NCBI GenBank assembly: GCA_026874595.1 | Contig: CM049307.1 | Location: 51,579,370 to 51,643,369, forward strand | Direction of reading: 5' to 3' | Length of the DNA stretch: 64,000 bases | DNA from: Sipunculus nudus | Lineage: Eukaryota; Annelida; Sipuncula; Golfingiida; Sipunculidae | Shown here: piece by piece, positions 14,301 through 22,362 of the stretch | How positions within the stretch are numbered: the first letter of the stretch is position 1 | How the letters are laid out: every line of letters starts with the position of its first letter | Notes under the pieces: model-generated | What the model was told of the DNA's origin: nothing | Databases searched by the model: none | What the model saw: only the letters and a program-made list of their open reading frames with translations | Program-made: the position numbers and the translations under genes

Positions 14301-15656
14301 TCGCTTTCTTGGGAGACCTCTACCAATCTGTAGAGAGCGGAGACGGGAGATCAATTGCCTATTTAATCGTGCCGGCGTAGCACCAAGAAGTTGAGAGCGG
14401 TGGTATTGAATTAACACATGCCCATGCTGCTCACCTGTAGCCTGTAACGGTTTATCTGTCGAGTCACGCATGAACGACTCTGGTGTACCGAATGGCGACC
14501 ACTTGTCATTTAAAGCGGCTGGACTTGTGGAAAAGGCAATCCATAATATAAGGAACCGGTAGACCAGAGAAGCATAAAAAGTCCACTGAGCGTGAGTACT
14601 CGATATCATGATATACTCTGCCAAAAATTTACTGACGAACAGTCCATCCAACCACAGAAAACCATGCGTACATGTAGAGCTCGAGCCGTCTCCAGCCTGC
14701 TAGGCGAGTGACTCATAACACTCATAACACATATAGACTAAATTGGAAACAACTGACGACTAATTAATGAATGACATTTGTCTACATTTAGGGTAATACT
14801 TATTAGATAGGCAGGATATATGGATATTAACTGTGAAATATATGTTTCAGTCTAAATGTGAAAGATACTGGCCAGAAAATGACGAACCAGTCCAATTTGG
14901 TGATACCAGCGTTTCATTGAATTCCTGTAATAAGAGTCCACATTATGTCAAGCGTAAACTGGTCATCCAAAAGGTAACGGTGGCAGTGTTTAACCTCAGT
15001 ACCAAAGTGAAAAACAATAACCTTTAATTATTTTTGATTGTGAATGACAACTCGTTCATAGTAAAAGTCTTTACCCTCAGATTTATATCTCCGATTTTTT
15101 TATCATATAACTGAAGAGACGTGCTCTAAAAATGTTCGTAATTAATTAAATATCATTCGCAATCTGTTGGAACGGGTGAATGATTAATCCTGTATGTATG
15201 CAGTTTTTAATACGTATTTAATAACAACTGAAAAATAGAAATATTCTATTTCTTATTCTGACGTGCTTTCTAAGGATTCTAACATTCCGTCGGTATCACT
15301 GTCTAACGAAGACATTTTTGCTACTCTTTCGACCAAACTATTTAAAAAAAGGTGTTCTTTTGTAATATTGCTCCAACAGGACAAAGAACGCAAGAGTGTT
15401 GTCCACCTCCAGTTCATATCATGGCCGGATCATGGTGCACCACTTAGCGCCACGAGTTTCCTTGCCTTCCACAGGGAGGCACAAAAACATTATGACCACA
15501 AAAGGGGACCGACTGTTGTGCATTGCAGGCAAGAAAATAACCAAACTGTGAATTGAAAACTGACAATTTGTACCAAACAAAATCAGTCGTTATGTAATGT
15601 TATTCTAGTGTCAGCTTTATTGTTTTTTATTACCCATTCTTGAACAAAATATATGT

Positions 15657-15708
<52 letters not shown>

Positions 15709-18700
15709 GCGTTAAAATTTCTTCACCCAATTAAAAAAAACAGGTTTTGCATAGATAGAGCCCTGATCGTATTTAATTATCCTTGGGTACAATGTATATA
15801 GGAGGTAGTGCAAAAAAAATAAAATAGGTTCTGATAAAAGACTGATATGATTTGACATATAAGATAGCTCATATATTACAAATGCTGCTGCGATGCTTTT
15901 TTATACTGTTACACTGATACTTTAAACTAATTAACATGTTTCGCAAGACTTATTTTTCTTTTCTTTTTACAACAGCGCTGGGGTGGGACGGACCGGAACA
16001 TTTTTAGCAATGGACTATCTTCTGAAGCAGGCTAAGGCAGAAGGCCGAATTAGTGTATACAACTGTGTGGTAGAAATGCGGAAACACAGAATCTGCATGG
16101 TCCAGAGTCTGGTTAGAGGCATTTATTTTATCGCTCTTTTCATTTTGGTTATTGTACACCTGAGTATAAAAAAGTACGAGAAAAACAAACATATATATTA
16201 CATTTTTATATTAATTATCAATTTGGCCGATATAGATAGTCATTCAGTATCAGCCTATATCAAGATAAATTCCTGGAAACATACATTGGAGTACATCGGG
16301 CATTTTGACCCATAAGAAATTGTTGCCAACCAGCAAGTGTTATAAATCATAGTCTTATATCCCTTTAACAAACAGTAATTCGGTAATCTGTGGTGATAAA
16401 ATTTAGATTTACAAGAAAAGAAAGTTGGAATATTCTCTTCAAACTTTTTTAAATATCTATTGGAAATAATAATGCGAAGTCGAAGCCAATACTGATCGTA
16501 AGATGGGCACCACTTACTTTTTCTCAACTTATATGACTGCAGTGATAAGCAGGGTGAATAAACGATGCATGCCATTACCCATATGCCTTTGCATCATAAC
16601 AAATTTGAATATGAATGATTTGATTATGTACATGAAGCAATAATTTTTTTCCCAAATAAATGTTCTTCGCAGGACCAGTACATCTTTATTCACGAAGCTC
16701 TCATGGAAGCACTAAACTGTGGAAAGATCGTTCACGACGTGTCAGGCTACGAGGGATGGTTCAACGAGTGCTCTAATGACGTCATGAAGACCCAGTTCCT
16801 GGTAAGCCACTGGCAGTGTCTTCATATTACTATTGGTTGCATATATCTGACAAACTAACTGAGAGCACGATCCGACCTATAATGCTTCATTAAGATTCAG
16901 GCCATACATGGCTATTTTTTTTAGTATTTTAACAAATGAACTATGTATTTAAAAGATCACAATACTGGAGTAAAGATACGTTTATTGTTATTTAACCCCA
17001 TGCACAGAAATGTATTGACATAATCGTGAAATCATGTGTAATAATTATTAACATTTTAGTAAATATCAAAAGATATAGCGATCATATTTGTCCAAATTTC
17101 TGCTTAGACGTAATATGAGTGAAGTTATCAGATTTCCAAATTTTTATTGGCCAGGGATAACTGGACCGCTTATCCCGAGCCTTCTTCGTAGCATGGTTCC
17201 TGGTAAGAAATGCTGGATCACATTTCTGTTTGAAACGTATTTTAGAGAGAATAATATTTAATATTATACCTTCATTAAAAATGACAGATGCTTGACAAGC
17301 TGAAACCAGTTATACGAATCAACGACACTGCCGACTGTAGGGGACCGGATAATCATCAGAAAAACAGACCCGAAGCTCCGATGCCTAGTGACAGGTGGCG
17401 CCCTCTTTTGATGACTCCGGTACCAGGCTCGAATAATTACATAAATGCAGTATTTGTGAAAGTAAGTTGGCCTGCGGAGAGATTAAACATATGGAATTTG
17501 TTTCTCACATGTTTCAACATTGTACTTTATATTTTCATTTTGACCAGGATTACAGATTGTTGACTTATCGTGTCATTTCACTTTGTTTTCAACAAACCAT
17601 TTATGCTTTTATTGCTTAATTCATTGTTTTTGATTTAGTCCGTTTGCGGAAGTATAAAAATGCACTTCAGCTACTTTATCCTTATACAATCATTCGCCCT
17701 ATTTCATCATTAACAAAGAACCTACAGTTATCAGTATGGTGGCTATATACACCTATGAAGCATTTCGGTCAATATTTTAATAATTGGTACATGGATGTAT
17801 CCTAATGTAAACCTCAATTATTAATCGCTAAAATAAAATAAAATAGGCAGAACATATGTCGTTCTGTCGCTTTCCACAGGCATAACTTTATGTAAAATTA
17901 ACACAAAATATGTTGCTGTCTTTATGATGTTACAGTCTCAAGATAGGAAAGATGGTTTGTTGGTGACGCAGTCTCCCATGTCGACAACCATTGTTGATTT
18001 CTGGCGCATGGTATTGGACTATAAGTGTGAGGTGATTGTAGCGCTGAATGAACTCGGACCCGAGGTATTATGTCATTTAAATATAATAAATTATGTATCG
18101 ACAAACATTGCCAATATAATTATATATATGAATACTTGCTACTCGGTTCATTTGGATATTAGCTAAAGACAAATATACATCAAACAGCTAAAGAAACTGT
18201 AAATATAATACTTATTATATACAAAACAAGCCTCACACACAGCAGTGTCTCCCAATTTCTGATATCTTAGAAAATCTTAGGAGGTCAGTGCGTGTGCGAG
18301 CGTCTTTCGAGGCAAACTGTAGGTTTAGAAATGCCAAGATATCTTGGGGGTTTGAAAAAGCTGAAACGTTTGGACGTGTAACGTTGCATGACGTAGGAAA
18401 GTAAATGCATAATATACTTTCGAATCGCAATTAATGCGAAATGATGGTAGAACGTTGTAATTCTTTATCAGATTTTGTTCTTTGAGATTAAAAAAAAGCT
18501 TGGCAAATATGTGGTAAATATGATTCGTAAAATAATACATATTTGTGCATATTTATATTTTAGGAATTTCCTAACTATGTACCAGACACGTCTGACAAAT
18601 TTGGACCTTTCTCTGTCAACTGCACATCATTGGAGAAGCAGGAGTTGTACACCATAAAGAAAATCTCATATAGATACAAGGTGAGGCTACAGTAGTGGAT

Positions 18701-19630
18701 TGTTTACATTGTTATGTTGTTGTATAAAAATGAAGCTTTAAGCTAATTAGCCATAAAATGCAAAAAAAAAGAATACTAGTGTCCCGTTTGATCGGCGAGT
18801 TTTCTTTTTTTCAGAAGGCTGACGAGGGTAAGCTTGTATTGCTTGCAGTTAATTCGGAGACAGATACTGGAAGACCTGATATAGCAACATACCTGGCCAT
18901 TATCGAAGCGGCTTCCAGTGCAATCCAAGGCTCTACAGCTAGAACCCTCATCCACTGCAGGTAGGTGTAATTATCGGCCTTTATTTAGCAGACTTGATTA
19001 AATGTGGAGATGTACCGTCCCTTGTTCAGTTTCTTGTTAATACAACAAGGAGGCGTTAAGTAAAGAGAGGTTCGAATACATGACACTTTAAAGAAAGACT
19101 CAAACGTTCCTTTGAATTGTTTTATATTACAAGATGTTAATTTGTGAGCGGTAATCCGACTCGGTCTTGTAGCAATTCGTCAGATCTCACTCGAACGATT
19201 TTCCATTGCTAATATCAGACAGTTTCATGGAATAAGCTTCACTCGTGTTATATCGTTCATCATTATTATATACCCGGTTCATTTTGTTTAAACAGGTACG
19301 GCCTGGTGGAGAGCGGGTTGTTCTGCGCTCTGATGCAGATTTGTGATAAGATAAAGAACGAACAAGAGGTAGACGTGTTCCATACAGTTAAGCGTGTCAG
19401 GATCAGCCGTCAAGGGTTTGTGGAAACGCCGGTGAGTGCATAACCCCAGAGTATGATTATATTAAAAAGTGAACAAATTCCCCAGAAACGTTCAGAGTTT
19501 GAATTGTGATGACTTACATAAATCGTTCTGTTAACACATTTTACTTTTGTTTCAGGAGCAATACCGGTGGCTACATGAAGCAGTTTGTACATATATAAAA
19601 TCGTTTAGTACCTACGCGAATTTCAGGTGA
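1248..19630 (+). CDS. EGF-repeat receptor-type protein tyrosine phosphatase, 5'-partial gene (about 23 exons)
   Basis: Single-pass membrane receptor predicted to dephosphorylate phosphotyrosine on cytoplasmic proteins, with a cysteine-rich ectodomain for ligand or adhesion. The exons read in one continuous phase-compatible frame: six EGF-like exons, a transmembrane exon, a short basic juxtamembrane exon, D1 (eight exons plus the exon holding its N-terminal helix) and D2 (six exons), ending at TGA 19628-19630. D1 keeps the KNRF recognition loop, WPDHG, HCSAGVGRTG and the QYIFIH Q-loop. D2 has lost the WPD loop and the P-loop arginine, as is common for membrane-distal domains of receptor phosphatases. 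The start codon and signal peptide are not seen. One EGF exon (5573-5718) carries an apparent one-base deletion. The ectodomain repeats resemble MEGF10/SREC engulfment receptors; the combination with tandem PTP domains is known to me from mollusc gene models. The ligand and substrate are unknown. Confidence 0.9.
1383..3015. other. intron with short duplications and a poly-G tract
   Basis: No coding signal. The word GATTGGCTCA occurs twice about 54 bases apart (near 1720 and 1778), each followed by a GTAAACA word, so a short tandem duplication is present. A G-rich run sits near 1950-1968. The rest is unrecognised AT-rich sequence. Confidence 0.5.
3016..3153 (+). CDS. EGF-like exon 2 of receptor phosphatase
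   Basis: Acceptor ATCAG, donor GTGAGA, phase 1-1. Encodes CKDGYFGLYCNATCRC with a second half rich in paired cysteines (CQQGCAAGWVGADC). The GWVGADC ending is the usual EGF-lam/MEGF close. Confidence 0.87.
3344..3484 (+). CDS. EGF-like exon 3 of receptor phosphatase
   Basis: Acceptor TTTGCAG, donor GTAAAT, phase 1-1. Encodes CANRTFGRNCANQCNC and closes with GCAAGWYGLGC. Of the six EGF exons it is closest to exon 2, suggesting that the pair arose by duplication. Confidence 0.87.
3842..3902. repeat. (TA)n microsatellite
   Basis: About 60 bases of uninterrupted TA dinucleotides inside the intron after EGF exon 3. Similar tracts recur at about 6172-6232, 7892-7940, 15662-15709, 28470-28511, 36258-36299, 44621-44678 and elsewhere. 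Confidence 0.95.
4102..4236 (+). CDS. EGF-like exon 4 of receptor phosphatase
   Basis: Acceptor CCTTCAG, donor GTGAGT, phase 1-1. Encodes CSPGSYGPSCRKNCSANC and closes with CVCKDGYQPHTC. The GYQP ending is shared with the relic exon near 29.4 kb, linking that relic to this family. Confidence 0.87.
4604..4732 (+). CDS. EGF-like exon 5 of receptor phosphatase
   Basis: Acceptor ATACAG, donor GTTAAT (weaker than its neighbours), phase 1-1. Encodes CRPGTYGVNCTSLCDSGC and closes with CNCRFGFMGSSC. Cysteine spacing matches the other repeats. Confidence 0.85.
4733..5572. other. intron, no gene recognised
   Basis: AT-rich intron with a short (GA)n run near 4962-4978 and a local duplication in which ATTATCA...TTTCTTTAAATTT...AATTTCACAGTGGC occurs twice (about 4980-5056). 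Nothing coding seen. Confidence 0.5.
5573..5718 (+). CDS. EGF-like exon 6 of receptor phosphatase, with apparent one-base deletion
   Basis: Acceptor ATTGCAG, donor GTGAGC. The exon opens in the expected frame with CPGGTYG, but the cysteine-rich remainder (YYCNKTCPTNCANRTC, then CICKDSYSGTLC) lies in another frame. The switch falls at the GGG run 5593-5595; one extra G would restore a standard EGF repeat and a phase-1 end joining the transmembrane exon. Either an assembly homopolymer error or a real null allele explains this. If the deletion is real, the product would truncate before the membrane. Confidence 0.75.
5719..6425. other. intron with (TA)n tract
   Basis: No coding signal. A (TA)n tract occupies about 6172-6232. 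It lies upstream of the pogo-like element described next. Confidence 0.5.
6426..7219. mobile_element. pogo/Tigger-like non-autonomous DNA transposon (MITE)
   Basis: The left end reads CAGTACAACGCCTG and the right end is its inverted form CAGGCGTTCTACTG, both flanked by TA. This is the TIR plus TA target duplication typical of Tc1/mariner-pogo elements (CAGTAGAAC... termini). Subterminal copies of a GGCCGTAATTGAGG-like word recur near the right end. No transposase frame is visible in the roughly 0.8 kb interior, which also holds a G-run near 6521. Confidence 0.75.
7220..7570. other. intron, nothing recognised
   Basis: AT-rich intron leading to the transmembrane exon; I see no repeat or coding signal. 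Confidence 0.5.
7571..7664 (+). CDS. transmembrane exon of receptor phosphatase (GC donor)
   Basis: Acceptor TTGCAG. Encodes about 25 hydrophobic residues (LVGLVVGLLIAVALVIGIVV...) followed by a KKR stop-transfer cluster. The only donor giving a correct frame into the next exon is AG/GCAAGT, a GC-AG intron with otherwise perfect consensus. The exon ends in phase 2, and the following exon starts with the one base that completes an Arg codon. Confidence 0.88.
7797..7831 (+). CDS. juxtamembrane mini-exon of receptor phosphatase
   Basis: A 35-base exon after TTTTTAG and before GTACAT. It encodes RNREQDHYKKQ, a basic juxtamembrane stretch, entering in phase 2 and leaving in phase 1. Both phases fit the neighbours, which is the main support for so small an exon. 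Confidence 0.75.
7892..7940. repeat. (TA)n microsatellite
   Basis: Pure TA tract immediately left of a large hairpin. Confidence 0.95.
7949..8065. repeat. 51-bp-arm inverted repeat (hairpin / fold-back MITE)
   Basis: Arms 7949-7999 and 8015-8065 are reverse complements with two mismatches, around a 15-base loop. The right arm is followed by the word ACAGACTAACACGGCTA, which from memory recurs in dispersed repeats of many animals (uncertain). No coding capacity. Confidence 0.9.
8348..8559 (+). CDS. receptor phosphatase exon: cytoplasmic linker and start of D1
   Basis: Acceptor TTTACAG, donor GTATGT, ends in phase 0. A Ser/Gly/Ala-rich linker is followed by IPVDQLPDYIKY and FEEEYK, the standard N-terminal helix region that precedes the KNRY loop in receptor PTP domains. 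Confidence 0.9.
8964..9051 (+). CDS. receptor phosphatase D1 exon: KNRF phosphotyrosine-recognition loop
   Basis: Acceptor TTTCAG, donor GTAAGA. Encodes NLPKNRFKNVVPY, the phosphotyrosine-recognition loop (usually KNRYxNVxPYD), so the pocket-depth residue is Phe-adjacent rather than Tyr-adjacent. Ends in phase 1, inside the Tyr codon. Confidence 0.93.
9378..9454 (+). CDS. receptor phosphatase D1 exon: DYINASYI
   Basis: Acceptor TTCTAG, donor GTGAGT. Encodes DKNRVIL then SSDYINASYIP, the hallmark DYINA(S/N)YI core strand of PTP domains. Confidence 0.94.
9840..9876 (+). CDS. receptor phosphatase D1 mini-exon: FIAAQG
   Basis: A 37-base exon between TTTTAG and GTATGT encoding GYEKSDRFIAAQ. The last base plus the next exon complete the Gly of the conserved FIAAQGP motif. 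Its size and position are typical of receptor PTP genes. Confidence 0.93.
9877..11039. other. intron with GTC/CGG-rich repeat and (TTA)n tract before the acceptor
   Basis: About 10370-10460 is a CGTCGTCGTCGGCGG-type low-complexity stretch, part of what looks like a dispersed repeat running to about 10940. About 10977-11036 is a TTA trinucleotide microsatellite that runs up to the acceptor of the next exon. The open frame over 10370-10600 is low-complexity, not a gene. Confidence 0.6.
11040..11137 (+). CDS. receptor phosphatase D1 exon: FLQMLWENDVPVVVMVT
   Basis: Encodes PVDGAVEDFLQMLWEND and VVVMVTALMEDTK, the DFWRMVWE...IVMLT block. Unusually, the sequence before the AG is TTA repeats and not a clean pyrimidine tract. 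Donor GTTGGT. Phase 0 exit. The long intron that follows carries the antisense LINE. Confidence 0.92.
11403..11600 (-). pseudogene. LINE C-terminal segment
   Basis: Encodes the conserved tail RSFSYIAPKIWNSLPAELR and FKTNLKTYLF found at the C-terminus of CR1/L2/RTE-like polyproteins, one frame away from the preceding reverse transcriptase segment. Confidence 0.85.
11646..12359 (-). pseudogene. LINE reverse transcriptase C-terminal half (YADD box)
   Basis: Contains the catalytic YADDT box, then LSWMTSNKLKRNTDKTEV, VKYLGVKID and LQNNAARVI, all typical of CR1/L2 reverse transcriptases. It ends at HRIQYKLAVLVYRYFD, after which the frame shifts. Confidence 0.9.
12275..13753 (-). pseudogene. LINE endonuclease C-terminus and reverse transcriptase N-terminal half
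   Basis: Begins with the end of the endonuclease (SDHSLTQLV, LSDHKVI) and continues into reverse transcriptase fingers and palm: NYRPVSNLPFVSKILEK, HQSAYRRHHSTETA, LLDLSAAFDTLDH and YGVPQGSVLG. The frame breaks just after GSVLG, about 12.3 kb. Confidence 0.9.
13779..14651 (-). pseudogene. LINE endonuclease domain, N-terminal part
   Basis: The frame has a basic N-terminal linker (RKRKRRGG) and endonuclease motifs: LNTRSVRQK, LLTETWL, SKGGGIGVAI and VCMYRPP. It loses frame at the expected LGDFN motif near 13.8 kb, and the catalytic remainder continues in the next segment. It would nick target DNA for retrotransposition if intact. Confidence 0.88.
14851..14973 (+). CDS. receptor phosphatase D1 exon: KCERYWPE
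   Basis: Acceptor GTTTCAG, donor GTAACG, phase 0-0. Encodes CERYWPENDEPVQFGD (canonical KCxxYWP) and the following strand ending KRKLVIQK. It resumes the D1 domain directly after the LINE-bearing intron. Confidence 0.93.
14974..15379. other. intron, nothing recognised
   Basis: AT-rich, no repeat or exon seen. Confidence 0.45.
15380..15528 (+). CDS. receptor phosphatase D1 exon: WPD loop and catalytic cysteine (GC donor)
   Basis: Acceptor CCAACAG. Encodes VHLQFISWPDHGAP, carrying the general-acid Asp, then PTVVHC with the nucleophilic Cys. The donor is AG/GCAAGA, a second GC-AG intron in this gene. It splits the Ser codon of HCS in phase 2, and only this donor joins correctly to SAGVGRTG. 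Confidence 0.93.
15529..15975. other. intron with (TA)n
   Basis: GC-AG intron containing a (TA)n tract at about 15662-15709; otherwise unremarkable. Confidence 0.6.
15976..16111 (+). CDS. receptor phosphatase D1 exon: P-loop SAGVGRTG
   Basis: Acceptor ACAACAG, donor GTTAGA. Completes HCSAGVGRTGTF, the full CX5R(S/T) signature with the catalytic Arg present. It then encodes VVEMRKHRICMVQS. D1 is therefore predicted to be active. Confidence 0.94.
16112..16672. other. intron, nothing recognised
   Basis: AT-rich; the open frames here read through the donor and are not genes. Confidence 0.45.
16673..16801 (+). CDS. receptor phosphatase D1 C-terminal exon: QYIFIH Q-loop
   Basis: Acceptor TTCGCAG, donor GTAAGC, phase 0-0. 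Encodes DQYIFIHEALMEAL, whose Gln positions the hydrolytic water, then the D1-D2 linker ending WFNECSNDVMKTQFL. A decayed copy of the end of this exon lies at about 22363. Confidence 0.93.
17288..17461 (+). CDS. receptor phosphatase D2 exon 1
   Basis: Acceptor ATGACAG, donor GTAAGT, phase 0-0. Encodes LDKLKP...NRPEAPMPSDRW and NNYINAVFVK, corresponding to the KNR...DYINA region of D2 in degraded form. The recognition-loop KNRY is not preserved. Confidence 0.9.
17936..18064 (+). CDS. receptor phosphatase D2 exon 2
   Basis: Acceptor TTACAG, donor GTATTA, phase 0-0. Encodes GLLVTQSPMSTTIVDFWRMV and CEVIVALNE, the D2 equivalent of AAQGP...DFWRMV...IVML. Confidence 0.92.
18564..18680 (+). CDS. 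receptor phosphatase D2 exon 3
   Basis: Acceptor ATTTTAG, donor GTGAGG, phase 0-0. Encodes the YVPDTSDKFGPFSV strand (equivalent of the YWP region) and ends KKISYRYK. Confidence 0.88.
18815..18960 (+). CDS. receptor phosphatase D2 exon 4, WPD loop absent
   Basis: Acceptor TTTTCAG, donor GTAGGT, ends in phase 2. Encodes KLVLLAVNSETDTGRPDI where a WPD loop would be expected (absent), then ARTLIHC with the P-loop cysteine retained. Confidence 0.9.
19296..19431 (+). CDS. receptor phosphatase D2 exon 5, degenerate P-loop
   Basis: Acceptor AAACAG, donor GTGAGT. The P-loop reads HCRYGLVESGLF. The cysteine stays, but the catalytic Arg of CX5R is Glu, so D2 should not hydrolyse phosphotyrosine and probably has a regulatory or binding role, as in many receptor PTPs. 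Confidence 0.92.
19555..19630 (+). CDS. receptor phosphatase last coding exon
   Basis: Acceptor TTTCAG; encodes EQYRWLHEAVCTYIKSF (the D2 Q-loop helix region) and ends at TGA. The open frame after the stop (to 19866) is 3' UTR. Confidence 0.92.
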
Positions 19631-20056
19631 AGAAAAGTCTTTCAAGAAACCTTTCAAGGAATATTCGAGCCAAGACCTGGCTAAACAGAGTTCGAAGTGC
19701 TATTACAGTGATGAGTTGCAATATTTTGAAAACATTTTTTGACTTCAGTTTCGATAAAATAAACTGGTACTTAAGCGAAGTGGTAAATATAGCAAACAAG
19801 ATATTTAATGATTCACTCTGTATCAAGGAGATTGGGGAAAAAACTGGCAAAAATGAACTGAATTGAAACGTTGAAAATGCTTATAAATTCCATGAGTATT
19901 TCTTAGGAAGCAGAGCAGGCAGCTACATGTAGTAGCTCCAAAAAGCACGTGCCTATTGTATAAGCTATACTTATAAATATTAAATGTATGTTATATTATA
20001 TGGCGGGGAGAAGTATATATTACATGGTGCGTCGAGGACATAGAAAATCCAGGAAA

Positions 20057-20062
20057 AATAAA
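20057..20062 (+). promoter_or_regulatory. possible polyadenylation signal AATAAA
   Basis: First AATAAA after the phosphatase stop codon on the sense strand, giving a 3' UTR of about 0.43 kb. A second candidate is at 20530. Confidence 0.45.
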
Positions 20063-20529
20063 CAGTATAAATCCTTGAAATGGAGATCAAATTAGTATTA
20101 CTCAGTTATTTTTACTCAGGAAATACTGGCGTTGCCTAAAATGGATAAGGCTACAACTGAAGAGTGCCACACGACCCGTGGTACAAAAGTAATAAGTAAA
20201 AACTTCCTAAAAAATACTAAACTTCAGTTGATCCATTCTACATAATATATAAATGCTCTGGTTAAATATCGAAATCTCTGCCATTGGGTTATTTTAAATG
20301 ATGACTATGACTCTCCTGAACGCTGTCCTCGAAGTCATTTCAAGTCACATACCGGTACCCTACATATCGAACACTACAGGATTTTTATCCCAGTATCTCG
20401 AAACCGCTCATGGGGCTGCCATTCTATTGTTTGCACAAGCCTCTGGAGATCAAAGCTTCCTCAAACGATGTCTGCGGGGCTTTTTATATGAATTTTATAT
20501 GTATTTTATATGAAAGTGTGTGATATATC

Positions 20530-20535
20530 AATAAA
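20530..20535 (+). promoter_or_regulatory. alternative polyadenylation signal AATAAA
   Basis: CAATAAAAAC hexamer about 0.9 kb after the stop. Which signal is used cannot be told from sequence. Confidence 0.35.
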
Positions 20536-22261
20536 AACGAATTTTTACAAATACATTTATTATTCTATGGTGTTTAAGCTCTCAATAATATTTGACCCGA
20601 ATGTGAAAGGAGATGAACTATTTTGCATCAGAATATGAAAGGTTATTAATGATGTAGCACTTTTTATGTATGGATCTATACCTGCACTTTTTCTTCCACC
20701 AACCATTCATTTCATATACAGACAATGTCTGACTTTTGTAAATTTCGGTCACAAATTACGACTTCCGTCTATCATATATGCGTGACTAAAACTGCAGTCT
20801 AAGTAAAATCCTACAGGCAACTAATAGCCAAAGGCTTACTCCAAACGTACTACTAAGTTCGGACTGTGAATTTAATTATTGTGCGTAGTCCAATCAAAGC
20901 ACTCCCAACTTTGCTGGTACACGTCCCCTTGCTACCCAACTGTGTCCACAGATTGATTTTCTCTTGGACGCTGTCCTCCAAGTACTAACGAGTCACATAC
21001 CTGTGCCCTCATCAGAAACTTATTTCCCAATATCCCAGTTGTGACAGGTCGTATGCGAACATTATAATTAGACTGCTAGTGACTGTATTTCCGTGACAGT
21101 CTCGGCAGAGGTCTACGGCTGCCGATATCAGTCTTCACAAGACATTGTAGGAGACACATTTATTTATACTTACGGGTTCACGGGTCCAATGCTAGACAGA
21201 GGGACATGAGCAAAACCAATTCAATAGTTCTTGTGTCGCATAATTATTTATCAAAAACGTGTACATTTTGGTTATTAACGTATAGGTTTGGTAATTTATT
21301 CGTAGTTTGATAATATTTTGTTTGGTGGTACAGAAACGTTTGCAATAAAATATGTATTATCTGAGGATATTAGTTGAATACATTGTTTCCAGCAAAACCA
21401 TCCTTGCACACGAAATTGCTTCTCAGGGGGAGAAGAAACACGCAATAAGTCGTTAAGAAGAACAAAATAAGCACCGGTAGGAAGCTTGAAAAATATTGCT
21501 TTGTGAAGTTGTGCGCCACGCCTGCATGCTTTTATATTTATTGCCCTCGGTTGCGCCCGATGTAAATATATAACGCATAGGAGTAAGCAAACGGATTTGG
21601 AACGAAATATTGCTGATACTTTAATATTTCAAGGAGAAAAAAGTGGGGTTCATCTATGTTAATATACCTGGCATGTTAATAGGTCCATTAAAAAATATCC
21701 CTGCAGTGCCTGTTTTAATGTTTATTTGTACAAGGTGTATGGCTTGAGCCTATACTTCCATGGAGGGAGTTCTCTTTGACCTGAACATTAGTTGTAAACG
21801 CAACACATCAACACTGAACTAGCTTACAGCAGATTTCTTAATTTACATGAATGTTTCCTTTTTTTTCATTCTTGTTTTGGGGTGGGCTAATAGCAGTAGA
21901 CGCAGTTTAACTACTTTATCACATAAGGTTGTTTGAGCCAAAACCTTTACTGTCAGCGTTAACAATTTTTTACGCTTTATTCACCTAACAATATGACCCC
22001 TCCAGCCTGCGTTTGAATCTAAAGGGGTTCCTTCAAGAAATTTTGCAGAAGATAGCGCTCCTAGGGAGGTACATTTGCTTTGCAGGACACATGCTGCCGA
22101 GGAACATCTACACAACCTGCTAAGGGTGTTTTTCTGTCTCATAAATAAGTTCGATGGTTCAAGATTGAGGAGTACGACCGAATGCAATAACATGCCACCT
22201 GTAATAAGCACCATTCGTGCATTGTTTATTGTTTACGTAAATGTACGCTAAAGTTAGTTCA
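20536..22261. other. intergenic, no gene; diverged repeat pair
   Basis: A stretch around 20310-20410 (ACGCTGTCCTCGAAGT, then AGTCACATACCGGTACCCT) recurs in diverged form at about 20957-21037, so the area includes an old duplication. No exon or RNA gene seen. Confidence 0.5.
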
Positions 22262-22306
22262 ACGGTCTGACCGGGTTGTTTCGCGCTCTGGACCACAGAT
22301 TTATAT
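22262..22306 (+). pseudogene. relic resembling D2 exon 5 of the receptor phosphatase
   Basis: CGGGTTGTTTCGCGCTCTG and a following ACAGATTT closely match the SGLFCALMQIC coding stretch at about 19313-19350, with substitutions. Short, but the match is nearly continuous. It suggests a decayed paralogous gene. Confidence 0.45.
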
Positions 22307-22362
22307 CTGTGGGATTTATACCTCATTTGTTTAAGTCCAAATCAAATCCGAATGAAATCCAA

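Larger units (their letters stand above)
11213..14700 (-). mobile_element. CR1/L2-type non-LTR retrotransposon, antisense in a phosphatase intron, broken
   Basis: Reading on the minus strand, an apurinic endonuclease domain, a reverse transcriptase and a short C-terminal domain follow one another but are split over at least four frames. The minus-strand 3' end carries AGCGCTATATAAGTACTATT followed by (ATT)n, a common tail of CR1/L2-like elements, preceded by a GT microsatellite. The 5' limit is only approximate. Frameshifts near 13.77, 12.3 and 11.6 kb make it non-autonomous. Confidence 0.9.

Noticed and set aside
19627-19866. 79-codon open frame directly after the phosphatase stop
   Set aside because: No homology or codon pattern; lies in the 3' UTR of the gene and begins inside the last codons in another frame.
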